A DNA stretch of 64,000 bases from the NCBI GenBank assembly GCA_032622095.1, contig CP136062.1, positions 7,715,710 to 7,779,709 on the forward strand. Reading direction: 5' to 3'. This document shows positions 11,739 to 24,045 of this stretch, piece by piece. Under the pieces are notes generated by a model. The model worked only from the letters and a program-made list of their open reading frames with translations. It was not told where the DNA came from and made no database searches. Source of the DNA: Siphonodentalium dalli. Its lineage: Eukaryota > Mollusca > Scaphopoda > Gadilida > Siphonodentaliidae. The number at the start of each line of letters is the position of its first letter. The first letter of the stretch is position 1. The position numbers and the translations under genes are program-made.

Positions 11739-12427
11739 GTACACAGAGTTGAAAATATAAATCCCTCCCAACCATGGGGGTCCACCATCCTCCCTACATG
11801 CAAAACTAACTTTTTCCTCCAACACATTGGGTGGGTCCACATCCCCTCTTTCCCTATCATTTTTCTGGATATCATATGTTTAAGTGTACCTTTTTAAAAG
11901 AGTTCCTTATAGAAAGACGATTTGTGTCAGATTCAGCTAACTATAAATAAAAGTTTGAAAGAACTGATCGAACCACCTGAATCGTACACTGTTGATGAGT
12001 TTGAGTAATAGTAACAATAATTATTATGTATATAAAACTCATGTTGCCTACGTTGTGATCGTTCTATACTGTGTTTTATGCCTTTCATGTTGCAATCAAA
12101 TATGCATATTTATTCCCATCTGCATGGAATTGAAACCCCCTATTTCTATGATTGTCATATAGTAAATATTTATCCATCTAAATATGAATTATTCCCCCAA
12201 AACTGGTGCCATTGTGATGGCATGACTCGAGGTATTCAACATATCTGTTCAATCTAACCGAGGGAATTTAAGTTGATGTGTCATCATATATGTGGTCACC
12301 CCTATCAAAAGTTCTTTACCCCCGACCACCCCAGACCTGTGTATGATTTTTGTTTCGTCAGACCCCCCACCCATATCATTTTCCTGTTCAATAATGCTCA
12401 TCCGATCTAATTCTAGCGCATTTGTTA
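11739..12427. other. Intergenic sequence, no supported gene
   Basis: The only frame of note is 68 codons on the minus strand with no recognised motif. Nothing else was identified. Confidence 0.5.
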
Positions 12428-12944
12428 AGATAAATAAACCATTACATGTATATGGATGCCGTTCATGACAGTATGGGAATTCATAGACGCTCTTTATTCA
12501 TTAATCTCTTGTCACTAATAATTGTAAATGCACATGTTTCCAAAAATATATCCGCATAAATATGTCATGCATATAGATATGGTATAATTCTGCACATTTA
12601 GGCACACAACAATGAGCAATTAACCTCCAAAAGACATTTTGAAACGTAAATTACTGAATTTATATTGAATCAGGATCACGAACATCCTCCTCAATGTCAC
12701 ATTTATTCTCATGTTGTGCTATACCATACTGGAAAATGTTCCTATTGATCCGCCCTTTAAAATTCACTACGATTCGACGAAATTTTCTTGACAAAACGCT
12801 TGATTTTAACCCAAATGTGACGATGTTGCCAACACAAAAAAGAAAGTTTGGGTGCAGAAATTAAGAGAAATAAACCATTATATGTATACCGTATATGAAA
12901 TTATTGGAATTCGTAGACGCTCTTTATCCATTAATCTCTTGTAT
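12428..12944. repeat. Pair of short direct repeats ~434 bp apart
   Basis: 12428-12513 and 12866-12944 share AAATAAACCATTA, GGAATTC, TAGACGCTCTTTAT and CATTAATCTCTTGT in order. Only the flanking parts are duplicated; the sequence between them looks unique. Confidence 0.6.
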
Positions 12945-12959
12945 TGATGCCAGAAATAA

Positions 12960-14030
12960 TATTGTTGTTATATGGGCAGTGGGTTGGTTCTCCAGAGTCA
13001 TTTAAGTGGATGAGTTCTAGTTCCTCATTGATGTCAAAGAGGATGCCATCATGCTTATTTGTTTGTTTGTTTGCTGTTGAAAATTTGACGTTTGGCGTTG
13101 AAGTCGCCTAGGAATATGCATTGCTTATATATCTTTTTGTAAAGTTTGGGGGAGAGGTATATTGTGTAGGGTTGTACATTGAGATAATGGTGAGTGTATT
13201 GTTTTTAAAGGCACGGTTGGCGTTCGTTGCAGAAATATTCATATTTGTTCAAATCGCCATCAACAGACGGAATATTAAAATATATATAATTTTGTTCATA
13301 TGCCAAACATAATTAGCGCGTAATTTTTATATTTTCGTCAAGACGTACGATGGTGTACGTAAACAAGAGCCTGCTCGTGCTACATAAGTTGTGCTTCTGT
13401 TTACATATCACAGCGCAATTATATTGGTTATTCACACACAAATAATATAAACGCTCTTTATGATTTCCTTATCAGGAAAACAGTAACAAATAACGCTCTT
13501 TGTGTTAACCATATCCGGATCTAAACAAAAGCCAGGTAACGTAACGTTTTTTTGCTTTTGTTTCCATACCAAAGAAAAAACAATTACAATAACATACTGT
13601 TTATGCCATATTTCTTATTGGCAAATGAACAAAGTATGTCTATATTTTACTATTCTTTCTGTTTATGGCGGTTTTTGACGGAGGTGAATATTTTAACAGC
13701 ATAACTACCGTCAACGCCGCCCGTATCTTTAATGGTATATCTATAGCAATAACTTCATCGTTAATAACATTATCATTTTTGTTAATAAGTGCAATAGTTT
13801 GTGCTTAAGGCCGTGTTGGATTAGGAACACCTCTGTCGTGGCAAGTGCGGTCTATTCGAATTAAATTATATCTTGGAAATCGAAATTTTTATTTGTGATC
13901 TAGTTTTGTTTCGTTAAGCGCTATGATTTTTGGTTTATAATATGCGATATATTCTATAATCTCCTGTTTGTGGCTTCTGAGGCCATTGATGTTTATATGG
14001 GTGATTTTTTTAATCCTAGCTTTCTGTTCT
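12960..14030 (-). pseudogene. Decayed LINE endonuclease fragment
   Basis: Translation of the minus strand gives pieces of an APE-type endonuclease in the right order, split over frames. Near 14010-13890 it reads ININGLRSHKQEIIEYIAYY followed shortly by IIALNETKLDHK, the N-terminal metal-binding region. Around 13820 GVFLIQHGLKH appears after a frame change. Near 13150 it reads IISMYNPTQYTSPP, near 13110 CIFLGDFNAK (the GDFN catalytic motif), and around 13060-13000 GILFDINEELELIHLNDSGEPTH. At least one stop and several frameshifts break it. The stretch 13230-13660 does not fit and may be an insertion or badly decayed linker. The reverse transcriptase domain is absent. It is a different LINE from the intact one at 3590-6706. 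Confidence 0.8.
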
Positions 14031-14760
14031 CCTTAACAGCTGCTTCCTCTTTGTAGTCTATGAATCCTTTGAAAAATGTAACAGTTGAGAATGCTCTTTA
14101 TTATCCACTTATTGTGGGCATATGAAGTTATTTAAAGGCATATGTCAGCATTGTTTCGTTGTAAAAAACAATATAGTGCCAAGATATGAATGGAGACATG
14201 AATATTAAATGTGCCCCAGCTATAACTGTGTAAGTGAGAAGTAAAATATATGTGGTTCCATACGTTGTGATGCTACTGAAATCTGCCTGTAAATAACATG
14301 CAATTATCTCACAATAATCAATAATACAGACATTTGAAGGCAAATGTCAGCAGCACCGTCCCAACGCACAACCAATCGCATTCTTAACATTAATACAGCA
14401 GAAGAACCGTCTCCAGATAAAATTCGTTTTGCAACTCTTTGCGTCCGCTTATTTCAGGTAATAATGACAAACGGGTGCCTTCCTAAATTTCATTAACATG
14501 ACCTCTCAACCACTCCTTTATAACAATATTTAGACCAACTGAATTTTAGTTGACTTCCTTGTCATGACATTGTGCCATCATGATTAATCATTCGACCTGA
14601 TCGAGACATTGTATTCGTCACAAAAACATACATAGTACCGAATTTCTTTCTCTTCTTTTTTTTGGAATCATTTTTGTGAAATATGATTTCGGATTATCCC
14701 TCTTTTATCGAAAAAACGGCAATATCCATATTAACCTATTATAGTTAAATAATATGAACA
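14031..14760. other. Intergenic sequence, no supported gene
   Basis: Short frames only (71 codons at most). No repeat or RNA gene was recognised beyond another ATGCTCTTTAT word near 14092, similar to words at 12486 and 12919. Confidence 0.5.
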
Positions 14761-15122
14761 TAAGCTAGCTTAATTAACGAACCAAAGCTGAACAACATGG
14801 GTGCCCGTTTGGTGGGGTGGGGCAATTAACTATTTATGTGGTCATTCAACCAGTAAAACTGATGTTGTCACATGGCATAGCAGCTGAAATAACGATAAAC
14901 CTTTATCGACCGACCAACATGGATGTTCCTGTGGCTTCAATCTCACATGATTGAATCATTTTACAACTGGTACTTCAAGTTCATAAAGTTGGAAATATTA
15001 TAAATGTGGCCATTTGTTGGTCTAGTTACAACAGATTTTCCACTGAATACCAAAGTTAGGGGGGGTCAAAACCAGAACCCCTCCCATCAATTATGTGGTT
15101 CTAAACTCAGCTCATAAATCAC
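14761..15122 (+). repeat. 362-bp repeat E, copy 1
   Basis: It matches 17173-17534 over its whole length (both about 362 bp), starting TAAGCTAGCTTAATTAACGA and ending CAGCTCATAAATCA. There are scattered substitutions and no terminal inverted repeats. The two copies flank the 15478-16597 segment in direct orientation. Confidence 0.8.
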
Positions 15123-15251
15123 CATCTACATGTACATCTAACGGGACTATGAGTTCGAACTCCGTAAAATAACAGAAGCTGAGAAACTGGTGTGAATTAA
15201 AATGTGACGGGGTCTCAAGCATGTCTACCCCTGCACATCAGAAAAATGCCA

Positions 15252-15505
15252 TTAACCTTATCATGACAAGAGCTCAATGAAATTTTGAGAACATGCACAC
15301 TTATATATGGGAGTCTCCCATTGGGAGCCTCGCGTATATAAGAAAAGACATTGGCCTAACAACATTTGCCTTAACATTGTAAACCAGTGCACTTTTATAT
15401 GCGAGGCTCACCATGAGAGACATGCATATATGTGTACATGTATACATGTATAAGTGTGTGCACAGGCACATTATCTTTAATGCTGCACCAGTATGAAAGG
15501 GTTAA
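15252..15505 (+). mobile_element. TTAA-flanked MITE with two internal hairpins (piggyBac-like)
   Basis: TTAA stands at both ends (15252-15255 and 15502-15505). The ends are inverted but diverged: CCTTATCATGAC on the left against CCCTTTCATACT on the right strand. Inside lie two stem-loops, around 15299-15345 and 15385-15435, each with a TTATATATG-type arm and a mirrored arm. TTAA target duplication with a CCCTTT terminus is the known signature of piggyBac elements; the assignment is by that signature only. No transposase is encoded. The right 28 bp are included in the duplicated segment D. Confidence 0.65.
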
Positions 15506-16597
15506 ATGGCAAAAGTAGCTTGAGGATGGATGTGATCCATCATATCGCAGGTCAATTCAACCAGTCCCACACGATTTCGTGTTCAAGTGCTTGTGTACTA
15601 ATTTATAGCACAAACTTATACCGGTATTTCCTTCGCCAGTTGATAGAAATACATGATTTTCAATTTTGTCAATAATTCATAATTTCACTCACCCTGTAGT
15701 GTGTAGACTATAGTGACAAGTGTTGCTATATATTGTCATATTTTCACAATAAAAGGTAAACTACCGCCAGGAATGAAATGAAATTGCAATTCAATATTCA
15801 TAATTCTCATTTGCAGTAGCAGTAATTGAAATACATACAACTGATAAGATATCACTTTAGGCAAATGCTTTATAATTTCTACAGCAAGTCAGGAGCTTTT
15901 ACAAGAATCAAAATGTCGAAAATGAGTTAATGAAAATCATGAATAATGATTTACTTGTACTCTTGTCGGATTTAAAGGCATGCTACACATGTATCAAAAA
16001 TATTTCTGTCATTTGTTCAGTATAATGGCGGCATGATTGAGATTTCTTGTACTATAGTGGAATATAAAACAGGGAACGCTCAATGTTGGCTATAAAAAAT
16101 AAAGTAATAATGGGGCACTTCTCTCAGTCTAACACAAGGTCATAACTGGCAAAGGGCCAAAACTCTGAAAAGAGTGCAGACAAAACTTGCACTGTGAAGG
16201 ACGGGGTCAAACGAAGGTCTCCACAATATATATCTGAACCCTCCGAATGGTTGTAACTGGCAAATATAAAACTGGTATGTGGGGATCCTTTCCACCAACC
16301 TATGCTCAACGTACAAAAACACCCTATAATTAACACCCCGAGTTACAAGCTTAAATATTCTTTCGGACACAAAATTCACAAATTTCTAACTCAAACAAGG
16401 GCCGTAACTCTGGTAAATATTAGAGGTGTGGATGTCCCGATGGGACTAAGGATACCCCCCTTTTTAAAACACTAAGATGGTTCACATGTCAGTAATCATT
16501 TAGTTAAAATAATAAAATAACTGATTCTCATTGCAGGTACAAAACCCTAACCCCAATCATAAAACATATTGAGCAAATGAGAGGCCGATCATGATCG
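15478..16597 (+). repeat. 1.12-kb segment D, copy 1
   Basis: It is duplicated at 19636-20755 at exactly the same length with only a few substitutions, so the duplication is recent. It begins inside the right end of the MITE at 15252-15505 and ends in GCCGATCATGATCG. The interior (16120-16420) has motifs such as AACTGGCAAA that recur within it, but no gene. The 60-79 codon frames have no recognised motif and are the same in both copies simply because the copies are recent. Confidence 0.9.
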
Positions 16598-16720
16598 GCA
16601 TATGTTAACCCATCCCTTGGCGATAGTAAATTACTATGATCGGAAACATAGGTGAGAGTTTTGATGTTGAATTATACATGTGGAGTATACTGTTATGTAC
16701 TATTATAGACCATACATGTA
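16579..16720 (+). repeat. Dispersed repeat K, copy 1
   Basis: It starts GAGAGGCCGATCATGATCGG and continues through CCCTTGGCGATAG and AAATTACTATGATCGG. Related copies lie at 17599-17665 and 59282-59425, and the first bases are at 20738-20755 before the duplication breakpoint. Confidence 0.75.
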
Positions 16721-17172
16721 CATAATACCGCGTAAAAATGTTTGTTCCCAGGACTTTCCGTGTTACAGGGTAAGGAAATATTTCACCTATTTTTCCCGCC
16801 AAATCCAAACCGGCTAATTAAAGAGCAAGATAATGTCGTAGCAGGTACATTGACATACTGTATGTACGTCCCAAAAGTTTGACTGCTATACTTTAAAAGT
16901 ATGGGTTGAGACTTTAGGAAAATACCACGGAAATTGCAAAGGGGGGGAATTCAAACATCGAGATAATTTTTTTTAGACAAGTACATCTGATGGGTATTGT
17001 TCAGGCGCATCTACAGCGCAATTTTCTAATTTTCAGATGCAACGGTTTACTCGTGTCAACGCTATATAACATAAATATGTATACTTAAGTAGTCTATCAC
17101 TAACCGATTTTTAGCCCCAAATCCAAACGGGCTAATGCAGGAGCGAGTTTAATGCAGGAGCATGTAAGCCGG
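16721..17172. other. Sequence without recognised features
   Basis: No gene or repeat was recognised apart from short phrases (CCAAATCCAAAC, GGCTAAT) that occur twice, near 16800 and 17120. Confidence 0.45.
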
Positions 17173-17534
17173 TAAGCTAGCTTAATTAACGAATCAAAGC
17201 TGACTAACATGGGTGCCCGTTTGGTGGGGTGGGGCAATTAACTGTTAGTGTGGTCATTTAACCAGTAAAACTGATGTTGTGATATGGCATAGCAGCTGAC
17301 ACGACGATAAACCTCTATCAACCGACCAACATGGATGTCCATGTGGCTTCAATCTCACATGATTGAATAATTTTACAACTGGTACTTCAAGTTCATAAAG
17401 TTAGAAATATTCTAAATGTTGCCATTTGTTGGTCTATTTACAACATATTTTACACTGAATACCAATGTTAGGGGGGCCAATCCCAGAAACCCTCCCACAA
17501 ATTATGTGGTTCTAAACCCAGCTCATAAATCAAC
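17173..17534 (+). repeat. 362-bp repeat E, copy 2
   Basis: Second copy of 14761-15122, same orientation, with scattered substitutions. It is followed by the K-type repeat at 17599. Confidence 0.8.
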
Positions 17535-17598
17535 CCACACGGTTAACAGTTCACATATGATACATATGGGTAAATCTCATATTTCTGAACCAAATATA

Positions 17599-17665
17599 AA
17601 ACGAGAGGCCGATCACGATCGACAGATGTTTAACCCATACCTTGGCGATAGCGATTAGCTATAAC
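17599..17665 (+). repeat. Dispersed repeat K, copy 2 (short)
   Basis: It starts CGAGAGGCCGATCACGATCG and diverges after the CCTTGGCGATAGCGATTAG part. Only the first half of the family is present. Confidence 0.7.
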
Positions 17666-17850
17666 TGATAATTGGTCAAAGATATGATCACAGTAATACA
17701 TATATCAGTACTTAAACACAAAATCAAAAGCTCATATTATATAATTTATCTTAATAAGGGGTTAAAGTATTTGGGGTGGGGTGAGTCGTTTTAAATCTCA
17801 TAACTCTGTCCCTATTCACACAAGGACCTCTCACTGTGAGATCCAATGGT

Positions 17851-19637
17851 TTAGCCATTAATAAATTTGACAGATAGGATAAATAATTATTTTAGTTGTT
17901 TATCTTTACCTTCATACAACCACCCCCTAGAGCTTTGTAACATATGTCATCACTCAATTAATAACATATTTCGCTTGGAATGACATATATTAAAGGTACA
18001 GTCATATAGTCTGGATATTGGATATTGATATCATTATATGAAATGCAACTATTGCAATAAAATTAATGATTAATGATATACAATTAAAACAAATTAGTGT
18101 CAATGACATTTTTTTTTAATTAAATAAATTTGTTATTATTATAAAAGTTTTTTAATATTTTTTGCCTGTTAAATTGAGCGAGGAAATTCAAGATAAACAT
18201 TTTTTTCTAAATTAAAATTTGGAATTAAAAAAAAGGGGTTATATCTCCTTTAAAATAAATCGGATCAAATCCATATTCGAACTTGATCTGTATTTTGGGC
18301 TGACAATCTCACATATAAACATTTTTGTCAATCAGATAAAAAAAATGTGTGAGTTTTTGCAGCATGCGTGAATTCGAAGTAAAAAGGGCCATGACTCTGT
18401 AAAAAAAATCTTGGATCAAACCCATATTCGAACTCGAACTGTATTTTGGGATGTGAAACCTATATACGGTATATACTGTACAAAATTTGGTTTCGATCAA
18501 ATAGAAAATGTTAGAGTTATCGCATTATGCCTAAAGTGTCTACGGAGGGACAGACAGACGTATCTGGTACAGATGGATGGATGAACGGCGAGTGGCCAAA
18601 CATTGACTCTAAGTGTACCATACTATGGTATACATGTAGGTACCGGTACACATAAACTTTTTATCTCATGTAGAGTACAAGAAAAATATATCAAACCTGG
18701 TGTGCCCCTTTAATATTTATATTTACATTTGTAATCAATTGAAATCAATGCCGAAAAAGCTTTCCATTGATATATAAATAAAACAAACTAGACCTACAGT
18801 TCTAAAAGTGTTATGAACAATTATTTTGTTCTCATAGACTGATACAGAGCTTTCAAGTTTTTAAAAATTTGAAAACCAAAGTTGTCTTCCCATGCAACCA
18901 ACAAAATTCCAAAAAATCTACTAAACACAATCACATTATGAACTGCCAATAGTAATGCTATTAAACAATAAAACCAGATTACATGTATGCCTTTAAGATG
19001 CACAATATATTGTCAATAACACTCACCAGTGGGTGCTAAATATACATGTACGGTTATTGGCGTTTAAAGCTGTTATCTCAGCGTTGAAAACGCACCCAAT
19101 GCTGCTATTTGTGGTTATGTGTGCAGCAGATATATGTAACATTAAAGGTAGGTACTCAATCTGATCAAACTGTCATAAATTACTATTTCTTTGACTTCGG
19201 GGTTAACAAATAATTGATTCGAGTCGAGGAACCTACCCATCAACGCTCAGTGTGACCAGATATAATTTTTTGAAGTTGTGTTATATTTATTGTTTGTGGC
19301 CCAGAACACGCTGTCAAAGGGATTACCCAGTATATGTCTGCCCGAGTCGTCAATGATCCAGTCATTCGCAGACATTTGTTTAATACAGTTCTTTATGCCA
19401 ATTTTTAATTTGTTTATGAATAGAACCTGGTGTGAAATTGTCTACAATGGAGGTTACGAGCAGTTTACATCATCAAAATACAAACCATTAATAGAACAAT
19501 GCATATATGGCATCAGTACTGACAGTAGCTCGCAGACGAGTATGAATCGCCACACCGTAGCATTTCAACCAGGCTCTGCTCAATGCTCATAATTAATTTT
19601 ATGACCCAATGTATATTTGTTTTTATTTGATAATTTA
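17851..19637 (+). repeat. Copy B: left half of the 3.45-kb unit
   Basis: It matches 8164 to about 9974. The match stops at GATAATTTA, where segment D copy 2 begins; copy C resumes the unit at 21833. B positions 18561-19637 equal C positions 20756-21832 with identical length (1,077 bp). The 104-codon frame at 19278-19592 is shared with the other copies and has no recognised domain. Confidence 0.88.
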
Positions 19638-20755
19638 ATGCTGCACCAGTATGAAAGGGTTAAATGGCAAAAGTAGCTTGAGGATGGATGTGATCCATCA
19701 TATCGCAGGTCAATTCAACCAGTCCCACACGATTTCGTGTTCAAGTGCTTGTGTACTAATTTATAGCACAAACTTATACCGGTATTTCCTTCGCCAGTTG
19801 ATAGAAATACATGATTTTCAATTTTGTCAATAATTCATAATTTCACTCACCCTGTAGTGTGTAGACTATAGTGACAAGTTTTGCTATATATTGTCATATT
19901 TTCACAATAAAAGGTAAACTACCGCCAGGAATGAAATGAAATTGCAATTCAATATTCATAATTCTCATTTGCAGTAGCAGTAATTGAAATACATACAACT
20001 GATAAAATATCACTTTAGGCAAATGCTTTAGAATTTCTACAGCAAGTCAGGAGCTTTTACAAGAATCAAAATGTCGAAAATGAGTTAATGAAAATCATGA
20101 ATAATGATTTACATGTACTCTTGTCGGATTTAAAGGCATGCTACACATGTATCAAAAATATTTCTGTCATTTGTTCAGTATAATGGCGGCATGATTGAGA
20201 TTTCTTGTACTATAGTGGAATATAAAACAGGGAACGCTCAATGTTGGCTATAAAAAATAAAGTAATAATGGGGCACTTCTCTCAGTCTAACACAAGGTCA
20301 TAACTGGCAAAGGGCCAAAACTCTGAAAAGAGTGCAGACAAAACTTGCACTGTGAAGGACGGGGTCAAACGAAGGTCTCCACAATATATATCCGAACCCT
20401 CCGAATGGTTGTAACTGGCAAATATAAAACTGGTATGTGGGGATCCTTTCCACCACCCTATGCTCAACGTACAAGAACACCCTATAATTAACACCCCGAG
20501 TTACAAGCTTAAATATTCTTTCGGACACAAAATTCACAAATTTCTAACTCAAACAAGGGCCGTAACTCTGGTAAATATTAGAGGTGTGGATGTCCCGTTG
20601 GGACTAAGGATACCCCCCTTTTTAAAACACTAAGATGGTTCACATGTCAGTAATCATTTAGTTAAAATAATAAAATAACTGATTCTCATTGCAGGTACAA
20701 AACCCTAACCCCAATCATAAAACATATTGAGCAAATGAGAGGCCGATCATGATCG
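19636..20755 (+). repeat. 1.12-kb segment D, copy 2
   Basis: Copy of 15478-16597 with no length change and few substitutions. The left junction has a 2-3 base overlap (TAA) with copy B. The right junction joins GATCG directly to TATCTGGTACAG, which in copy B is preceded by ACAGACG, leaving a CG microhomology. Confidence 0.9.
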
Positions 20756-23485
20756 TATCTGGTACAGATGGATGGATGAACGGCGAGTGGCCAAACATTG
20801 ACTCTAAGTGTACCATACTATGGTATACATGTAGGTACCGGTACACATAAACGTTTTATCTCATGTAGAGTACAAGAAAAATATATCAAACCTGGTGTGC
20901 CCATTTAATATTTATATTTACATTTGTAATCAATTGAAATCAATGCCGAAAAAGCTTTCCATTGATATATAAATAAAACAAACTAGACCTACAGTTCTAA
21001 AAGTGTTATGAACAATTATTTTGTTCTCATAGACTGATACAGAGCTTTCAAGTTTTTAAAAATTTGAAAACCAAAGTTGTCTTCCCATGCAACCAACAAA
21101 ATTCCAAAAAATCTACTAAACACAATCACATTATTAACTGCCAATAGTAATGCTATTAAACAATAAAACCAGATTACATGTATGCCTTTAAGATGCACAA
21201 TATATTGTCAATAACACTCACCAGTGGGTGCTAAATATACATGTACGGTTATTGGCGTTTAAAGCTGTTATCTCAGCGTTGAAAACGCACCCAATGCTGC
21301 TATTTGTGGTTATGTGTGCAGCAGATATATGTAACATTAAAGGTAGGTACTCAATCTGATCAAACTGTCATAAATTACTATTTCTTTGACTTCGGGGTTA
21401 ACAAATAATTGATTCGAGTCGAGGAACCTACCCATCAACGCTCAGTGTGACCAGATATAATTTTTTGAAGTTGTGTTATATCTATTGTTTGTGGCCCAGA
21501 ACACGCTGTCAAAGGGATTACCCAGTATATGTCTGCCCGAGTCGTCAATGATCCAGTCATTCGCAGACATTTGTTTAATACAGTTCTTTATGCCAATTTT
21601 TAATTTGTTTATGAATAGAACCTGGTGTGAAATTATCTACAATGGAGGTTACGAGCAGTTTACATCATCAAAATACAAACCATTAATAGAACAATGCATA
21701 TATGGCATCAGTACCGACAGTAGCTCGCAGACGAGTATGAATCGCCACACCGTAGCATTTCAACCAGGCTCTGCTCAATGCTCATAATTAATTTTATGAC
21801 CCAATGTATATTTGTTTTTATTTGATAATTTATGCAATAAGAGCAAATACGTCTCAATAGAAATATGCATTTTTTCAAGACTGTGAGGACAATAATCGAA
21901 CGGATCATCTGAACGATACAGACACTGTGAAATAACATCAACACCAAGAACATTAACATATTTAGGATATTAAATACCTTCCAATGGTGCACATACAACC
22001 CAACTAACAGAGCTATAAATATGACGTCTAAGTTAAATACCGTACCGATTCAACAGATATATATATATATATTTATACATGTATATAGGCCTATCATCAC
22101 ATGTACATGTATACATGTATGTAGATTTTGTGATCAATCAGTTTATTGCCCAATATCGTGCATCTATCAATTCGGTCGATTTATCTTGATATACGGAGCG
22201 CGCAGACTCTCATTTCTTGTGCTTTTACTCAATGAGGTTAAATTTAATGATTTAGCCTTGAATCATTTCGTTTTCAAGTAGAGTTAATCTTGATTTTCAA
22301 TTTAGTTCCATTGTTTACGAAAACGTGCTATCAACACGCATGTCAGTGTTCGTGTTAGTTAATGTCATCCTAACAAACCGCGGGTCGAGGGGTGGAGCTT
22401 ATTCAGCTTAATTTTATATCAAGATGCCCGCAGCTGTTATCAGACGTCTATTGAAACAAGACAGCTGTCAATCAAGACTTGATTTTAAATGTATTCGCAT
22501 ATCAATTTCCAATGCAATTTCCAATTTACAATGAAATTACATGTAATTGGTAGGGAATGCGATAAAAAATCTACCCAATACTGCACCAGGACTGGGTACA
22601 TCACACAAGTGTACTCTATAAATGTCCTGTGGCTTCACGCCAGTGATACTAGTATGTTCTCAAAATATATGGCAGTGTCAACACTGCGGGTTACCGGTAC
22701 AAATGTACATGTACATGTTCAAAATACTACTACATGTAATTGGTCAGCTAATATAATTATGCAGCTACATGCTTACAGCTAGTTCAATGTGTGCAATAAA
22801 TGGGTCCGGGGCCACCGGGTGGACCATATGCATTGGATACATATTTCAATTCAATCATGGCTTCAAAACATGAATTTGTGCTGACAAATTTGACACCACA
22901 GTTAGAATTGCTATATCTATGTTAATAGAACACTTTGGACGCCTAAACCTTGACGCCCAGAAACAAAATGTCAACAGAATTATTGTGCTCTGCATGGCAA
23001 AAAGTCCACGTGGGGCGCGCACACATCACATGATGTTGTTTTCGCCCTTGCATGGATATGCATTCATCCACAGTTGTAATAACTGTACTTGAGTCAGATT
23101 AAGTAAACCGCTGTGTATATATATGCATGTACATGTACATGTTGTATGTTAGCAATATTAAGCGCAAGATCCGCCCTTGATAACTTGAACAAATAAGGTT
23201 CATTGGATACAATTGAACAAATTATTTTGACTTTGTTTGAAAACAGATCACTGAGATCAGCAGACTGTTACAGTACAATCGTGACACCAAATATTTTGTT
23301 ATGTTTGTGCATAAATAGTAATTTGATCAAGAGAGTTAATAAGTCAGTGTAACATGTACATGTACTAGTATGTAAGACAAATCAGCAATGCATATATATA
23401 TATTCACTTCTATAAATTAAATTTGAAATCCAGTTGCCATGTACCGGTATCTTCGAAAAGTTTGTGTAATGTCAGTCACAATAAC
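20756..23485 (+). repeat. Copy C: truncated left part plus the whole right half of the 3.45-kb unit
   Basis: The part to 21832 repeats 18561-19637. The part 21833-23485 repeats roughly 9972-11632 of copy A, including the TACATGTA-rich stretch and the ending GTCAGTCACAATAAC. Small indels separate it from A, for example in the TA run near 22060. No gene was recognised. Confidence 0.88.
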
Positions 23486-24045
23486 ATAAGTCGTCATGTT
23501 ACTGTGCCGTATATTGGAATAAAATATATTAAATGCATTTTGCTTTTATATTTTCATGTAATGTCAGTCACTCAAACACTGAACTATTTGAACGATGCCA
23601 TCTGATCGCTTGACTAAATTCGGAACAATACAATATTTGCACATTACATGTAGCAGTAAGATTTTATAAAAATAACTAATGTGCCAGGAGGCTAATTACA
23701 TATTAGGATATTCATCAGATTGATCAATAACAGATCTACCGTACTACCGGTACATTACTAAACTGTCGGCCAGTAAAGATTCATCGTGAATCCAGTGTAC
23801 CGCTATACATGTACATTTCAAATAATACATGTATCGTATTGCATCATATTTATCGCAATATGGGAAATAATAGAAGTTCTGAAGATGGGCATGTTCATAA
23901 GAGCAACACCTGCAAATGCAGCAATGTTCTCTCAACTTCTCAAGTACCGTATACATGTTATGAAGACAACCTACAAGTTAATTTTAAATATTTCTCATTT
24001 AGTAGACCGAGTACTGACCCTACCGGGTAGTTGGGATATCAAGCT
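23486..24045. other. Unique sequence between copy C and the first hAT-like element
   Basis: Overlapping frames of 60-125 codons cross this stretch without recognisable domains. No repeat was identified. Confidence 0.4.
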
